Positions 16,895-24,908 of a stretch of DNA of 60,364 bases are shown piece by piece (the first letter of the stretch is position 1; each line of letters starts with the position of its first letter). The position numbers and the translations under genes were made by a program. The DNA is from Verrucomicrobiota bacterium (lineage in GTDB: Bacteria > Verrucomicrobiota > Kiritimatiellia > UBA8416 > JABMPJ01), in the NCBI GenBank assembly GCA_018648805.1, contig JABGQM010000005.1, positions 113,433 through 173,796 of the forward strand, written 5' to 3'. Under the pieces are notes generated by a model that made no database searches, had not been told where the DNA came from, and was given only the letters and a program-made list of their open reading frames with translations.

Positions 16895-16937
16895 GGGCGA
16901 AGATGGATGGTAATAATGAACAGGGGAGGACGTAACG

Positions 16938-17192
16938 ATGACGGCAGATGAATTGATGGCTCTTGAGGTGGGTAAGTTGGTGGATGCACGCGGGACGGCA
17001 TGTCCGGGTCCGTTGCTGGATGCCAAACGCGCGATTGCCGAATGCCCGATGGGCGAGGTAATGGAAGTGCAGTCGTCGGATGACGGCACGATCATCGATA
17101 TCCAGCGCTGGTGCAAGAAGATGGGGCACGAGTACCTGGGCGACCGCGAAGACGACGGTTTCTGGTCGGTCTATTTCCGTCGGGCCAAGTAG
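16938..17192 (+). CDS. TusA/SirA-family sulfur carrier
   Basis: An 84-residue protein with the diagnostic ACPGPLLDAKRAI near residues 21-33 (the CPxP Cys binds persulfide) and the C-terminal HEYLGDREDDGFWSVYFRRA. TusA proteins pass sulfane sulfur between rhodanese-like, DsrE-type and Hdr-like partners in the cytoplasm. AGGGGAGGACG lies just before the ATG. The next gene starts directly after its stop. The presence of TusA and DsrE2 with HdrA-type subunits resembles sulfur-trafficking modules of sulfur oxidisers, but the catalytic partners here differ. Confidence 0.9.
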   Translation: MTADELMALEVGKLVDARGTACPGPLLDAKRAIAECPMGEVMEVQSSDDGTIIDIQRWCKKMGHEYLGDREDDGFWSVYFRRAK

Positions 17193-17606
17193 ATGGCGAT
17201 GAAGTCCAAAGAGCCGGATCCGAAAATCCTGGTGTTTTCAAGCAACGCGATTTCGGATCCGGGTATCGACCTGGCGGGGAGTGCGCACATGCACTACTCC
17301 ACCGCCGTGCAGGTCATTCCGCTGCCCTGCTCAAGCGGGGTCAAGCCGGCTTGGATTGCGCATGCCCTGGCCTCCGGGTTTGATGGCGTCTTCATCGCCG
17401 CCTGCGGCGGCGACTGCGCCTATCTGCAGGACTGTACCGAGCGCACAAGCGCCCTGATCAAGCAGGCCCAAGCGCTGCTCAAAGAGCAGGACATCAGTCC
17501 CAAACGCCTCAAGATGTCTGGGCTCTGCTCGGTGTGCGCCGACAACTTCGTGGCGCACATGGGCAAGTTCCAGGGGGAGTTGAAGAAACTTGAATCCAAC
17601 GACTGA
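17193..17606 (+). CDS. MvhD/FlpD-type hydrogenase iron-sulfur (delta) subunit
   Basis: A 137-residue protein with the MvhD pattern: LPCSSGVKPAWIAHALASGF, then GVFIAACGGDCAYLQDCTER and near the end LCSVCADNF; the conserved cysteines bind a [2Fe-2S] cluster. In methanogens MvhD passes electrons from a donor to HdrA; in QmoB it is fused to an HdrA-like protein. Here it stands alone, with its start directly behind the tusA stop, and its 3' end overlaps the next gene by 17 bp. No hydrogenase catalytic subunits are present, so it most likely shuttles electrons between the two HdrA-like proteins and another donor. Confidence 0.88.
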   Translation: MAMKSKEPDPKILVFSSNAISDPGIDLAGSAHMHYSTAVQVIPLPCSSGVKPAWIAHALASGFDGVFIAACGGDCAYLQDCTERTSALIKQAQALLKEQDISPKRLKMSGLCSVCADNFVAHMGKFQGELKKLESND

Positions 17607-20334
17607 AAAATCTGATTTGGACTACGATGTCATGATCGTCGGTGCCGGCGTGGCCGGCATGGAGACGGCCGCGTCGCTGGGTGACATGGGCTACCGCGTG
17701 CTGCTGGTCGAGAAACGCTCCAGCATTGGCGGGAAGTCGATTCTGCTGAGCAAGGTCTTCCCCACGCTCGACTGCGCGAGCTGCATCGTGACGCCCAAGA
17801 TGGCGGCCGCGGCGCACCACCCCAACATCACGCCGCTGGTCTACAGTGAAGTGGATGAGATCACGCGCAATGGCGACGGCACCTTCGAGGTCGATCTGCA
17901 CAAGAAGGCCTCCTATATCGATTTCGACAGCTGCACAGGCTGTGGCCAGTGCGAGGTGGATTGCACCGTATCGGTGCCGGATGAATACAACTACAACCTG
18001 GTGGGCCGGCGCGTGGCTCACATTCCGTTCCCGCAGGCGGTGCCGAAGAAGGCGCTGATCGAGCGCCGCGGGCAGGCCCCCTGCACGCATACCTGTCCGG
18101 CCGGGGTCAAGCCATCCGGCTTTGTCTCGCTCGTGCGGGCTGGTAAGTATGAAGAAGCGTTCAAGATGCACCTGGCCGATGCCCCGCTGGTGGGTAGCCT
18201 GTCGCGGGCCTGCTATGCGCCTTGCGAGGGCGACTGCTCGCGTTCGGATACGGACGGTACGGTTCACATCCGCGCGGTCAAACGCTTTATGGTGGATCGC
18301 TATTACGCGGAACACCCTGAACCGGAATACGGGCCGGTCGAGAACCAGCTTGAAACCCGCGTGGCGATCGTGGGCGGCGGCCCCGGCGGCCTCACGGCGG
18401 CCTTCCATCTGGCCAAGCAGGGCCACCAGGTCACGATCTTCGAAGCCACCGATTACGTCGGCGGCATGCTGCGCCATGGTATGCCGCGCTATCGCATGCC
18501 CAAGGATACTCTCGACCGCGACATCAAGAACATCACGGCCCTGGGTGTGACCATTCAGACCGGTGCCACGGTCAACCGCGTGGCCGAGCTCGAAGCGTTG
18601 GGCTTTGATGCGGTCTACGTCGGGGTTGGCAACCAGGTGCCGCGCATGATTCCGCTGGAGGGACGCGACCTGCCTGATTTTGAGCTGCAGGACTGCATGA
18701 GTTTCCTGCGTGACACCAATGTGACGGACGAGATGCCGGATATCGCAGGCAAGCACATGGTCGTTCTGGGCGGCGGCAATGTGGCGTTGGACGTGGCGCG
18801 CACGGCCGTCCGCATGGAGGCCGCGAGCGTATCGATCGTCTGCCTGGAGCCGCGCGAGAAAATGCCGGCCCATCAGTGGGAGGTCACCGAGGCGGACGAG
18901 GAAGGCGTTAAGATTCATGCCGGCGGTTCGACCAAGCGTATCTATAAGGATGCCGACGGCCAGATCCACCTGGAGTTTCTGAAGGTCTCGGACATCACCT
19001 TCTCGCCCGAGGGCAAGATGCAGGACTTCGCGATGGCCGAGGGCACGGAGCAGAGCATTCCGGCCGACCTGGTGGTGTTGGCGATCGGGCTGGGCCCGAG
19101 CACGGAACCCTTCGCCGATGAGCTGGAGCTTTCTAAGATGCGCACGATCAAGGTGAATGAGCGCACGCTGCAGACCTCCAACCCCAAGGTGTTTGCGGGT
19201 GGTGACGTGGTACTGGGTCCCTCCATCATCGTCGAGGCGATGGGACACGGCCGCCGCGCGGCCTTCTACATCGACCGCATGCTGAAGGGCGAAACGCTCG
19301 ATGTCGGCTTCGGGGATGACCTGGAGATGACCGACAAGCAGGTCGTCATGGAGGAGATCAAGGACTGGGATCTCAAGCCACAGGCGACGCTGCCGGTACG
19401 GCCGCCACGCGAGCGCATACAGAGTTTCGAATGCTATGAAGGGGTCTTCACCGAAGAGGAAGCCCGCGCTGAGGCGAATCGCTGCCTGAACTGTGCGCAG
19501 TGCTCGCAGTGCCAGGAGTGCGTGCGGGTCTGTCCGGCCGACTGCATTGATTTCAGCATGAAGCCCGCGCCGTTGCACTACACCGTCGGGTCGGTCGTGA
19601 TGTCGACCGGCTACGAGATTATGGATCCGTCTAACAAGGAGCTGCTCGGCTTCGGGCGGCTACCCGACGTGATCAGCGGTCCGCAGATGGACCGCCTGCT
19701 CGCCCCGACACGGCCCTACAACAGTGTGCTGCGGCCCTCCGACGGCAAGGAGCCGGAGAGCATTGCGATCGTGCTCTGCAACGGCTCGCGCGATCACACG
19801 ATCTGCAATCCGCTCTGCTGCCGCATCGGCTGCATGTATTCGATCAAGCATGCCCAGCTGGTTATGGGGGCATTGCCACTGGCCGACGTCACGATCTACA
19901 CGATTGATGTACGCGCCTTCGGCAAGGGCTACGAGGAATTCTACGAGCAGTCGAAGGGCATGGGTGTGGAGTACGTCAAAGGCAAGGTCTCGCGCATCGA
20001 GCCGCTCGACAACGGCAACCTATCGCTGCACTACGAGGATATGCTGGGCGAGGGTGGCCTGCAGAAGCGCGAGCACGATCTGGTGGTGCTGACCGTCGGC
20101 TTTCTGCCCAACACGGAGCCGTTCGCACTCTACAAGGGCGACGAGCTGGCGGCGGACGACTTCCAGTACGTGCGTGAGATCGATCCGGTCAGTGAGCCGG
20201 CGCGGACGAACATTGATGGCCTTTTTGCCGCGGGTACGGTCAACGGGGTGCGCGACATTCCCGACACGGTGCTGCACGCCGGCGCGGCGGCCGCCCAGGC
20301 GGCCTCCTACATTCATAAACTGGGGAAGCGCTAA
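17590..20334 (+). CDS. HdrA-like flavoprotein with an inserted GltD/NfnB-like NAD(P)H module
   Basis: A 914-residue fusion. Residues 1-160: first part of HdrA (FAD motif VGAGVAGMETAASLGDMGYR, CASC at 62-65, ferredoxin CTGCGQCEVDC at 115-125). Residues about 160-575: a full GltD/NfnB-like domain with CTHTCPAGVKP, RACYAPCEGDCSR, an FAD Rossmann VGGGPGGLTAAFHLA and an NAD(P)H Rossmann VLGGGNVALDVARTA. Residues about 630-914: ferredoxin CLNCAQCSQCQECVRVCPA and the HdrA C-terminal part (CNGSRDHTICNPLCCRIGCM). It should bind two FADs, several Fe-S clusters and a pyridine nucleotide, suiting NAD(P)H-coupled, perhaps bifurcating, electron transfer. The start is TTG at 17590: later ATGs would cut into the first Rossmann strand. 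It overlaps mvhD and the next hdrA (TAATG). Confidence 0.85.
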   Translation: MNPTTEKSDLDYDVMIVGAGVAGMETAASLGDMGYRVLLVEKRSSIGGKSILLSKVFPTLDCASCIVTPKMAAAAHHPNITPLVYSEVDEITRNGDGTFEVDLHKKASYIDFDSCTGCGQCEVDCTVSVPDEYNYNLVGRRVAHIPFPQAVPKKALIERRGQAPCTHTCPAGVKPSGFVSLVRAGKYEEAFKMHLADAPLVGSLSRACYAPCEGDCSRSDTDGTVHIRAVKRFMVDRYYAEHPEPEYGPVENQLETRVAIVGGGPGGLTAAFHLAKQGHQVTIFEATDYVGGMLRHGMPRYRMPKDTLDRDIKNITALGVTIQTGATVNRVAELEALGFDAVYVGVGNQVPRMIPLEGRDLPDFELQDCMSFLRDTNVTDEMPDIAGKHMVVLGGGNVALDVARTAVRMEAASVSIVCLEPREKMPAHQWEVTEADEEGVKIHAGGSTKRIYKDADGQIHLEFLKVSDITFSPEGKMQDFAMAEGTEQSIPADLVVLAIGLGPSTEPFADELELSKMRTIKVNERTLQTSNPKVFAGGDVVLGPSIIVEAMGHGRRAAFYIDRMLKGETLDVGFGDDLEMTDKQVVMEEIKDWDLKPQATLPVRPPRERIQSFECYEGVFTEEEARAEANRCLNCAQCSQCQECVRVCPADCIDFSMKPAPLHYTVGSVVMSTGYEIMDPSNKELLGFGRLPDVISGPQMDRLLAPTRPYNSVLRPSDGKEPESIAIVLCNGSRDHTICNPLCCRIGCMYSIKHAQLVMGALPLADVTIYTIDVRAFGKGYEEFYEQSKGMGVEYVKGKVSRIEPLDNGNLSLHYEDMLGEGGLQKREHDLVVLTVGFLPNTEPFALYKGDELAADDFQYVREIDPVSEPARTNIDGLFAAGTVNGVRDIPDTVLHAGAAAAQAASYIHKLGKR

Positions 20335-22076
20335 TGGCTTTGAAACGACGCATAGGGGTGTTTGTGTGTCACTGCGGTGGCAACATCTCGGACCATGTCG
20401 ATGTACAGCAGGTCGTTGACGGCGTGACCGGTGAGCCCGGCGTGGCCGTGGCGCGCACGCACATGTTCACCTGTTCGGACAGTTCGCAGCAGGAGATGAT
20501 CGACCAGATCGTTGAGGAGAAGCTGGACGGTCTGGTGGTGGCCTCCTGTTCACCCAAGCTGCACATGTTTACCTTTCGCGGTATGGCCGAGCGGGCCGGA
20601 CTCAATCCTTACCAGTATGTGCATGTCAACCTGCGCGAGCAGTGCTCGTGGGCGCATACGGACGACAAGCGCGGCGCGACCGAAAAGGGCATTCACCTGG
20701 TGCGTGCCGGCATCGCCAAGTGCGCCCTGACGCGCCCCTTGACCGCCCTACGGGTTGAAACCCAGCCGCGCGCGCTGGTGATTGGGGCTGGGATCGGTGG
20801 CATGCGGGCGGCACTGGCGCTGGGAGATATGGGGCTGACCGTTTATCTCGTTGAGCGCGAGGAAGCGGCCGGAGGCTGGGCGCGGCAGGCGGGACGCATG
20901 GGCCCCGAAGATCAGAACGGACCGGATGTGGCCGCAGGGCTTCTGGAGCGTATTGTGCAGCACGACACCATCATGCTCTACACCAACGCCGAGCTGACAG
21001 AGAAGAGCGGCAGCATCGGTGATTTCAACGTGAAGGTACGCGTCGGACCCACGGACGTGGTGGACCTGAATGTGGGCGCCATTGTGGTCGCCACTGGCTT
21101 CGATACCTACCAGCCCGCCGAGGGCGAGTACGGGTGGGGCCTGGACGGGGTCATCGACCTGGCGCAGTTCCGTCAGATGCTGGCCGAAGGACGCCTCGAG
21201 CGCGATGGCAAGCCGCTGCGCGACATTGCGTTCGTCTACTGTGTTGGCAGCCGCCAGTCCAAGAGTGAGAGCTGTCCCGAACCCAATACCTACTGCTCGC
21301 GCTACTGCTGCACGGCCGGCACGTTTGCCGCCACGACGCTGCATGCGCTCGAAACAGAGCTCGACCAGACCGTCAACCAGTATCATCTCTACCGCGACAT
21401 CCGCACCTATGGTCATCTCGAAATGGTCTATGAGCAGGCCCGCCGGGAAGGGGCTATTTTCCTTCGCTGGGAACCGGAGCAGCCGCCGGTCGTGACGCAG
21501 GCCGACGGCCGCCTGCAGGTCAAAGCGGTGGATACGCTGGCGGGTGGCGATGCGTTGGAGATCGGGGCCGACCTGGTGGTGTTGGTGACCGGTATGCGAC
21601 CGCGTGAAAACGACCAGCTCAACAGCCTGCTTAAGATTCCGGAGAGCAAGGACGGCTTCTACAACGAGATCCATATCAAGCTGCGTCCGGTCGAGACGGT
21701 CATCGATGGCGTGTTCATCGCCGGCACCTCGCAGGGGCCCAAGACGTTGGCCGAGAGCGTGGCGTCCTCGCTGGCGGCCGTGGCCAAGACGGGCGGCCTG
21801 TTGATGAAGGGATACGTCGATTTGGAGCCGCTGATTGCCCGGGTCGATACCGACAAGTGTACCTGGTGTGATGAGTGCCTCAAAGCCTGTCCCTACGGCG
21901 CGATTGAAAAGACGGTCTGTGGCGACAAGGAGGTCGCGCTGGTGATCGCATCGGTATGTAAGGGGGAGGGCGGCTGCGTACCGGTCTGTCCGCACGATGC
22001 GATCGATATCGAGGGCTTCCGCGACGACCAGATCCGCGCCATGATCGATGCCAGCCTGAAGGAGGCTACGTTATGA
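20334..22076 (+). CDS. HdrA-family FAD/Fe-S subunit (QmoB-like)
   Basis: A 580-residue HdrA-like protein. The N-terminus RIGVFVCHCGGNISDHVDVQ and VVASCSPKLHMFTFRG are typical of HdrA/QmoB; the FAD site is LVIGAGIGGMRAALALGDMG, followed by the Cys-rich YCVGSRQSKSESCPEPNTYC and YCCTAG. The C-terminus carries two ferredoxin motifs, CTWCDECLKACPYGAIE and CKGEGGCVPVCPHDAID. It lacks the fused MvhD domain of true QmoB, which is encoded separately two genes upstream. Start overlaps the preceding stop (TAATG), and its stop overlaps the next start (ATGA). Confidence 0.9.
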   Translation: MALKRRIGVFVCHCGGNISDHVDVQQVVDGVTGEPGVAVARTHMFTCSDSSQQEMIDQIVEEKLDGLVVASCSPKLHMFTFRGMAERAGLNPYQYVHVNLREQCSWAHTDDKRGATEKGIHLVRAGIAKCALTRPLTALRVETQPRALVIGAGIGGMRAALALGDMGLTVYLVEREEAAGGWARQAGRMGPEDQNGPDVAAGLLERIVQHDTIMLYTNAELTEKSGSIGDFNVKVRVGPTDVVDLNVGAIVVATGFDTYQPAEGEYGWGLDGVIDLAQFRQMLAEGRLERDGKPLRDIAFVYCVGSRQSKSESCPEPNTYCSRYCCTAGTFAATTLHALETELDQTVNQYHLYRDIRTYGHLEMVYEQARREGAIFLRWEPEQPPVVTQADGRLQVKAVDTLAGGDALEIGADLVVLVTGMRPRENDQLNSLLKIPESKDGFYNEIHIKLRPVETVIDGVFIAGTSQGPKTLAESVASSLAAVAKTGGLLMKGYVDLEPLIARVDTDKCTWCDECLKACPYGAIEKTVCGDKEVALVIASVCKGEGGCVPVCPHDAIDIEGFRDDQIRAMIDASLKEATL

Positions 22077-22330
22077 GCAGTGCAGGAACCATACGGCGCG
22101 ATATGCTGGCGATTGTGCAGGACGAGATGATCATGACCGATCGGATCGCCGCCCTATTGCGCGAGGAGCCGCGCACGATCCCCGCGTTGGCCGAGGTGCT
22201 TGACGTCCCGCCGTACGAGGTGAACATCTGGCTTTCCGCGATGCGCCGCTACGGCACTGTCGAGGCCGTGGGCCGTGCCGATGTGGATGGCTATTTTAAG
22301 TACGAGCTGGGGGATCACGCAGAAGCGTGA
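22073..22330 (+). CDS. Small winged-helix-like protein within the Hdr/Qmo operon
   Basis: An 85-residue protein with a helix-turn-helix-like core, TIPALAEVLDVPPYEVNIWL, followed by a short wing (GTVEAVGRADVDGYFKYEL). It overlaps the preceding hdrA gene by 4 bp (ATGA), so it is produced with the complex. It could be a regulator of the operon or a small structural/assembly factor; I recognise no named family. No metal-binding cysteines are present. Confidence 0.7.
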   Translation: MSSAGTIRRDMLAIVQDEMIMTDRIAALLREEPRTIPALAEVLDVPPYEVNIWLSAMRRYGTVEAVGRADVDGYFKYELGDHAEA

Positions 22331-22358
22331 TCGAACGGTAGTAAAGGAGACGAAGATT

Positions 22359-23477
22359 GTGGCCAGCAAAGTAGATCTACAGATAGCCGCAAAGACCCGC
22401 AAACTGGGGTCGGGAGATCTGGACAAGTGTTACCACTGCGGCATCTGTACGGCGACATGCCCCTTGTCCGCGAACGGTGTCAGTTTTCCTCGCAAGGTGC
22501 TCCGTAACCTTCAGCTCGGTCTGAAGGACAGGCTGATGGCATCCCCCGAGCCGTGGCTGTGCTACTATTGTGGCGACTGTTCGGAATCGTGCCCGCAGGG
22601 GGCGGAGCCCGGAGAGACGGTCATGGCCGCGCGACGGTTCCTGACCTCCCTGTATGACTGGACGGGGCTTTCCTTCAAGCTGTACACATCCAAGGCGTGG
22701 GAATTTGGCGCCGTTATCGGGCTGGGGCTCCTGGTGGTGCTTGCTTTCGTCATCTTTCATGGACCGATGGTTACCGAGCTGACCCCGGAGGGTGGCGTCC
22801 AGCTGAACTCCTTTGCCCCGGTACATGTCATCGAGACCTTCGACATAGTCATGGGCGGTTTTTTGGCGCTCTTCCTTCTCTCCAACGTGTTCCGCATGTT
22901 TCTTCATGTGATGGGCGATGACCGCAAGAAGATCCCCCTGAAATACTACTTCAGTGAGATCATGACGCTCCCGATTCATTTTGCCACGCAGAGGCGATGG
23001 AAGGATTGTGAGGACCCCGGCCTGTGGAAGCGGCACATGGTGCTGGTCTTCGGCTACGTGACGATGTTTGTCATGATCGTGGGTTTCCTCCCGTGGTTCC
23101 AGACAGAGAAGATTCACCCCTTCTGGCATCCCCAGCGGCTGCTTGGTTATCTTGCGACCGCCGCATTGCTCTATGTGACGGGCTATATGATCGTTGGGCG
23201 CATCAAGAAGAGCCGGCTGATCCACAAGTTCTCGCACTCGACAGACTGGCTCTTTCTCATCCTGCTCTTCCTGACCTCGCTTACCGGGATACTACTGCAT
23301 CTCTTCCGGGTCAATGGGTTCCCCATGTCGACCTACGTCACGTATGTCATCCATATGGCCATCCTTGTGCCCATGCTTATGATCGAGGTGCCGTTCGGTA
23401 AATGGTCGCACCTGGCCTACCGGCCGCTCGCCATCTACCTCCACAAGGTAAAGCAAAAGGCCGCCGCGGTGAAATAG
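22359..23477 (+). CDS. QmoC-like subunit: HdrC ferredoxin domain fused to heme-b-type membrane domain
   Basis: A 372-residue protein starting at GTG with AAGGAGA 8 bp upstream. The N-terminus has two [4Fe-4S] motifs, CYHCGICTATCP (C24-C34) and CYYCGDCSESCP (C68-C78), as in HdrC. From about residue 110 there are five to six hydrophobic helices, with His in several (for example KRHMVLVFGYVTMFVMI, HKFSHSTDWLFLILL, VIHMAILVPMLMIEV) that can ligate heme b as in HdrE/QmoC/NarI. In Qmo this subunit exchanges electrons with membrane quinones. It closes the operon arsR-dsrE2-tusA-mvhD-hdrA/gltD-hdrA-wHTH-qmoC and ties the cytoplasmic flavoproteins to the membrane. Confidence 0.88.
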   Translation: MASKVDLQIAAKTRKLGSGDLDKCYHCGICTATCPLSANGVSFPRKVLRNLQLGLKDRLMASPEPWLCYYCGDCSESCPQGAEPGETVMAARRFLTSLYDWTGLSFKLYTSKAWEFGAVIGLGLLVVLAFVIFHGPMVTELTPEGGVQLNSFAPVHVIETFDIVMGGFLALFLLSNVFRMFLHVMGDDRKKIPLKYYFSEIMTLPIHFATQRRWKDCEDPGLWKRHMVLVFGYVTMFVMIVGFLPWFQTEKIHPFWHPQRLLGYLATAALLYVTGYMIVGRIKKSRLIHKFSHSTDWLFLILLFLTSLTGILLHLFRVNGFPMSTYVTYVIHMAILVPMLMIEVPFGKWSHLAYRPLAIYLHKVKQKAAAVK

Positions 23478-23609
23478 GCTGCTTGGTGAGCAAGATTCGC
23501 GTGACAAGGGTGGGCGCACCATGGTAGTTGATAGGGTTACATTCGTGTGGTGGGACCGGTGTGGCATGGTGCCGCATTCGGTCTGAAACATCCAACAGGG
23601 GGGGTAGGC

Positions 23610-24851
23610 ATGAGGAAACTTGTAGTGGCTGCAGTCATCTGCAGCATGGTGGGCGGAGCCGGTATGGCTCTAGCGACAAATGGCGACAACTTGATGGGCA
23701 TTGGCCCGGTGTCGCGCGGAATGGGTGGTGTCGGCATCGCCGCACCGCAGGATAGCCTGACGGCCATCTTCAATAACCCGGCCGCCTTGGGTGCCTGTCC
23801 GTGCGGGGAAAAGTCGGAGTCGATTTTCGGCGCGACGATCTTTGACCCCACGGTGACCGGCCGCATTACGATGCCGACCCCGATGGGGCCCGTCACGACT
23901 GAGAATACGAGTGGCGGCCAGGCCTACATCATCCCCGCCGTGGGCGTGACGATGGCGATCAACGAGATGTGGCGCATGGGCGTGGGTGCCTACGGCGTTT
24001 CAGGTCTCGGCACAGACTACCGTGACAAGGGCTGGGATCTCGATGGTGATCCTTCCAATGGTTACGAAGGCGATCTCTATACGCGCCTCGAGATCATGAA
24101 GTTCGCCGGTATGGTTTCCTGCCAGGTGGCGGAGAGCCTCTCTCTGGGTGCCGCACTGCACGGTAGCTACAACAACCTTGACCTCGAACAGGGCGGATCA
24201 CATGACTACGGTGTTGGCGGCCAGATTGGCGTGTTGCTGAATCTTGGCACGGTTGCGATCGGTGCCAGCTACACGACGCCGCAGAAGGCAACCCATCAGA
24301 AGGTCTTCGACCTGGACGGTGACGGCACGCAGGATGACCTCTCGCTCGAAGCCCCGGCCAGCTATGGCGTGGGCGTGGCGGTAACCCCGACCGAGAAGAC
24401 GCTGATCGAAGTGGATGCCACGTATCTCGACTGGGCCGCGGCCGAGGGATACGAGGACTTCGACTGGGATTCGCAGTGGGTCTTCGCGATCGGCGCGCAG
24501 CTGCAGGCCACCGATAAGGTCGCCGTCCGCTGCGGTTTCAATTACGGTGAGAACCCGGTCAAGGAGCACAATGGCTGGAATCCGAGTGCCACAAAATCGG
24601 TGCAGGGCAAAGACGTTCCTATGTTCGGCTATGAAATGCTCCGCATCATTGGCTTCCCGGCGATCGTCGAATCGCACGCGACCGTCGGCGTCTCCTACCA
24701 GGTGGCCGAAGATATGTCGCTGCACCTCGGCTACATGCACGCCTTCGAAAACACCGTTTCCGAGACCTCGGCTGGTGGCCCTATGGCGATCACGTTGGAG
24801 TCGGACCTCGAAGAGGATTCCTACAGCTTCAGCATGGCGTGGGCATTCTAG
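23610..24851 (+). CDS. FadL/OmpP1/TodX-family outer-membrane transporter
   Basis: A 413-residue protein with a signal peptide (MRKLVVAAVICSMVGGAGMA) followed directly by the FadL N-terminal hatch hallmark, NGDNLMGIGPVSRGMGGVGI and NNPAALG. Many amphipathic strands follow and it ends in the aromatic YSFSMAWAF. Family members import hydrophobic compounds such as fatty acids or aromatics. It lies 132 bp downstream of the QmoC-like gene on the same strand and is followed by a clear terminator; whether it belongs to that transcription unit is unclear. The start at 23610 is chosen because the signal peptide begins there; the open frame reaches back to 23547. Confidence 0.88.
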   Translation: MRKLVVAAVICSMVGGAGMALATNGDNLMGIGPVSRGMGGVGIAAPQDSLTAIFNNPAALGACPCGEKSESIFGATIFDPTVTGRITMPTPMGPVTTENTSGGQAYIIPAVGVTMAINEMWRMGVGAYGVSGLGTDYRDKGWDLDGDPSNGYEGDLYTRLEIMKFAGMVSCQVAESLSLGAALHGSYNNLDLEQGGSHDYGVGGQIGVLLNLGTVAIGASYTTPQKATHQKVFDLDGDGTQDDLSLEAPASYGVGVAVTPTEKTLIEVDATYLDWAAAEGYEDFDWDSQWVFAIGAQLQATDKVAVRCGFNYGENPVKEHNGWNPSATKSVQGKDVPMFGYEMLRIIGFPAIVESHATVGVSYQVAEDMSLHLGYMHAFENTVSETSAGGPMAITLESDLEEDSYSFSMAWAF

Positions 24852-24877
24852 CCTGACCGACATCGAAGCAAAGAAGA

Positions 24878-24907
24878 CCACGCGTCCTTACGGGCGCGTG
24901 GTTTTTT
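24878..24907 (+). terminator. Rho-independent terminator after the FadL gene
   Basis: Stem CCACGCGTCC / GGGCGCGTGG with loop TTAC, followed by TTTTTT. It lies 27 bp after the FadL stop and 2 bp before the stop of the convergent VKOR-DsbA gene, so it separates the two. Confidence 0.9.
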
Positions 24908-24908
24908 G

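Larger units (their letters stand above)
16576..16937. repeat. Repeat cluster inserted between dsrE2 and tusA (no gene)
   Basis: This 362-bp gap holds three REP-like hairpins. Two copies in direct orientation (stems 16603-16623 and 16709-16729) share about 53 of 54 bases around GGCTGCGCTGGCCCCCACCG and are spaced 106 bp apart; the third (16874-16894) is inverted. No convincing ORF is present. The cluster interrupts an otherwise tight operon, and AGGGGAGGACG before tusA supplies a fresh ribosome-binding site. Confidence 0.75.

Noticed and set aside
17509..19578. 689-residue open frame antisense to the HdrA-GltD gene
   Set aside because: It mirrors codon usage of the real gene, is rich in His/Arg/Ala and Gln, has no ribosome-binding site and shows no domain; the sense frame has clear Fe-S and Rossmann motifs.
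20748..21995. 415-residue open frame antisense to the second hdrA
   Set aside because: Shadow of a GC-rich gene; the sense strand has complete HdrA motifs and coupled starts.
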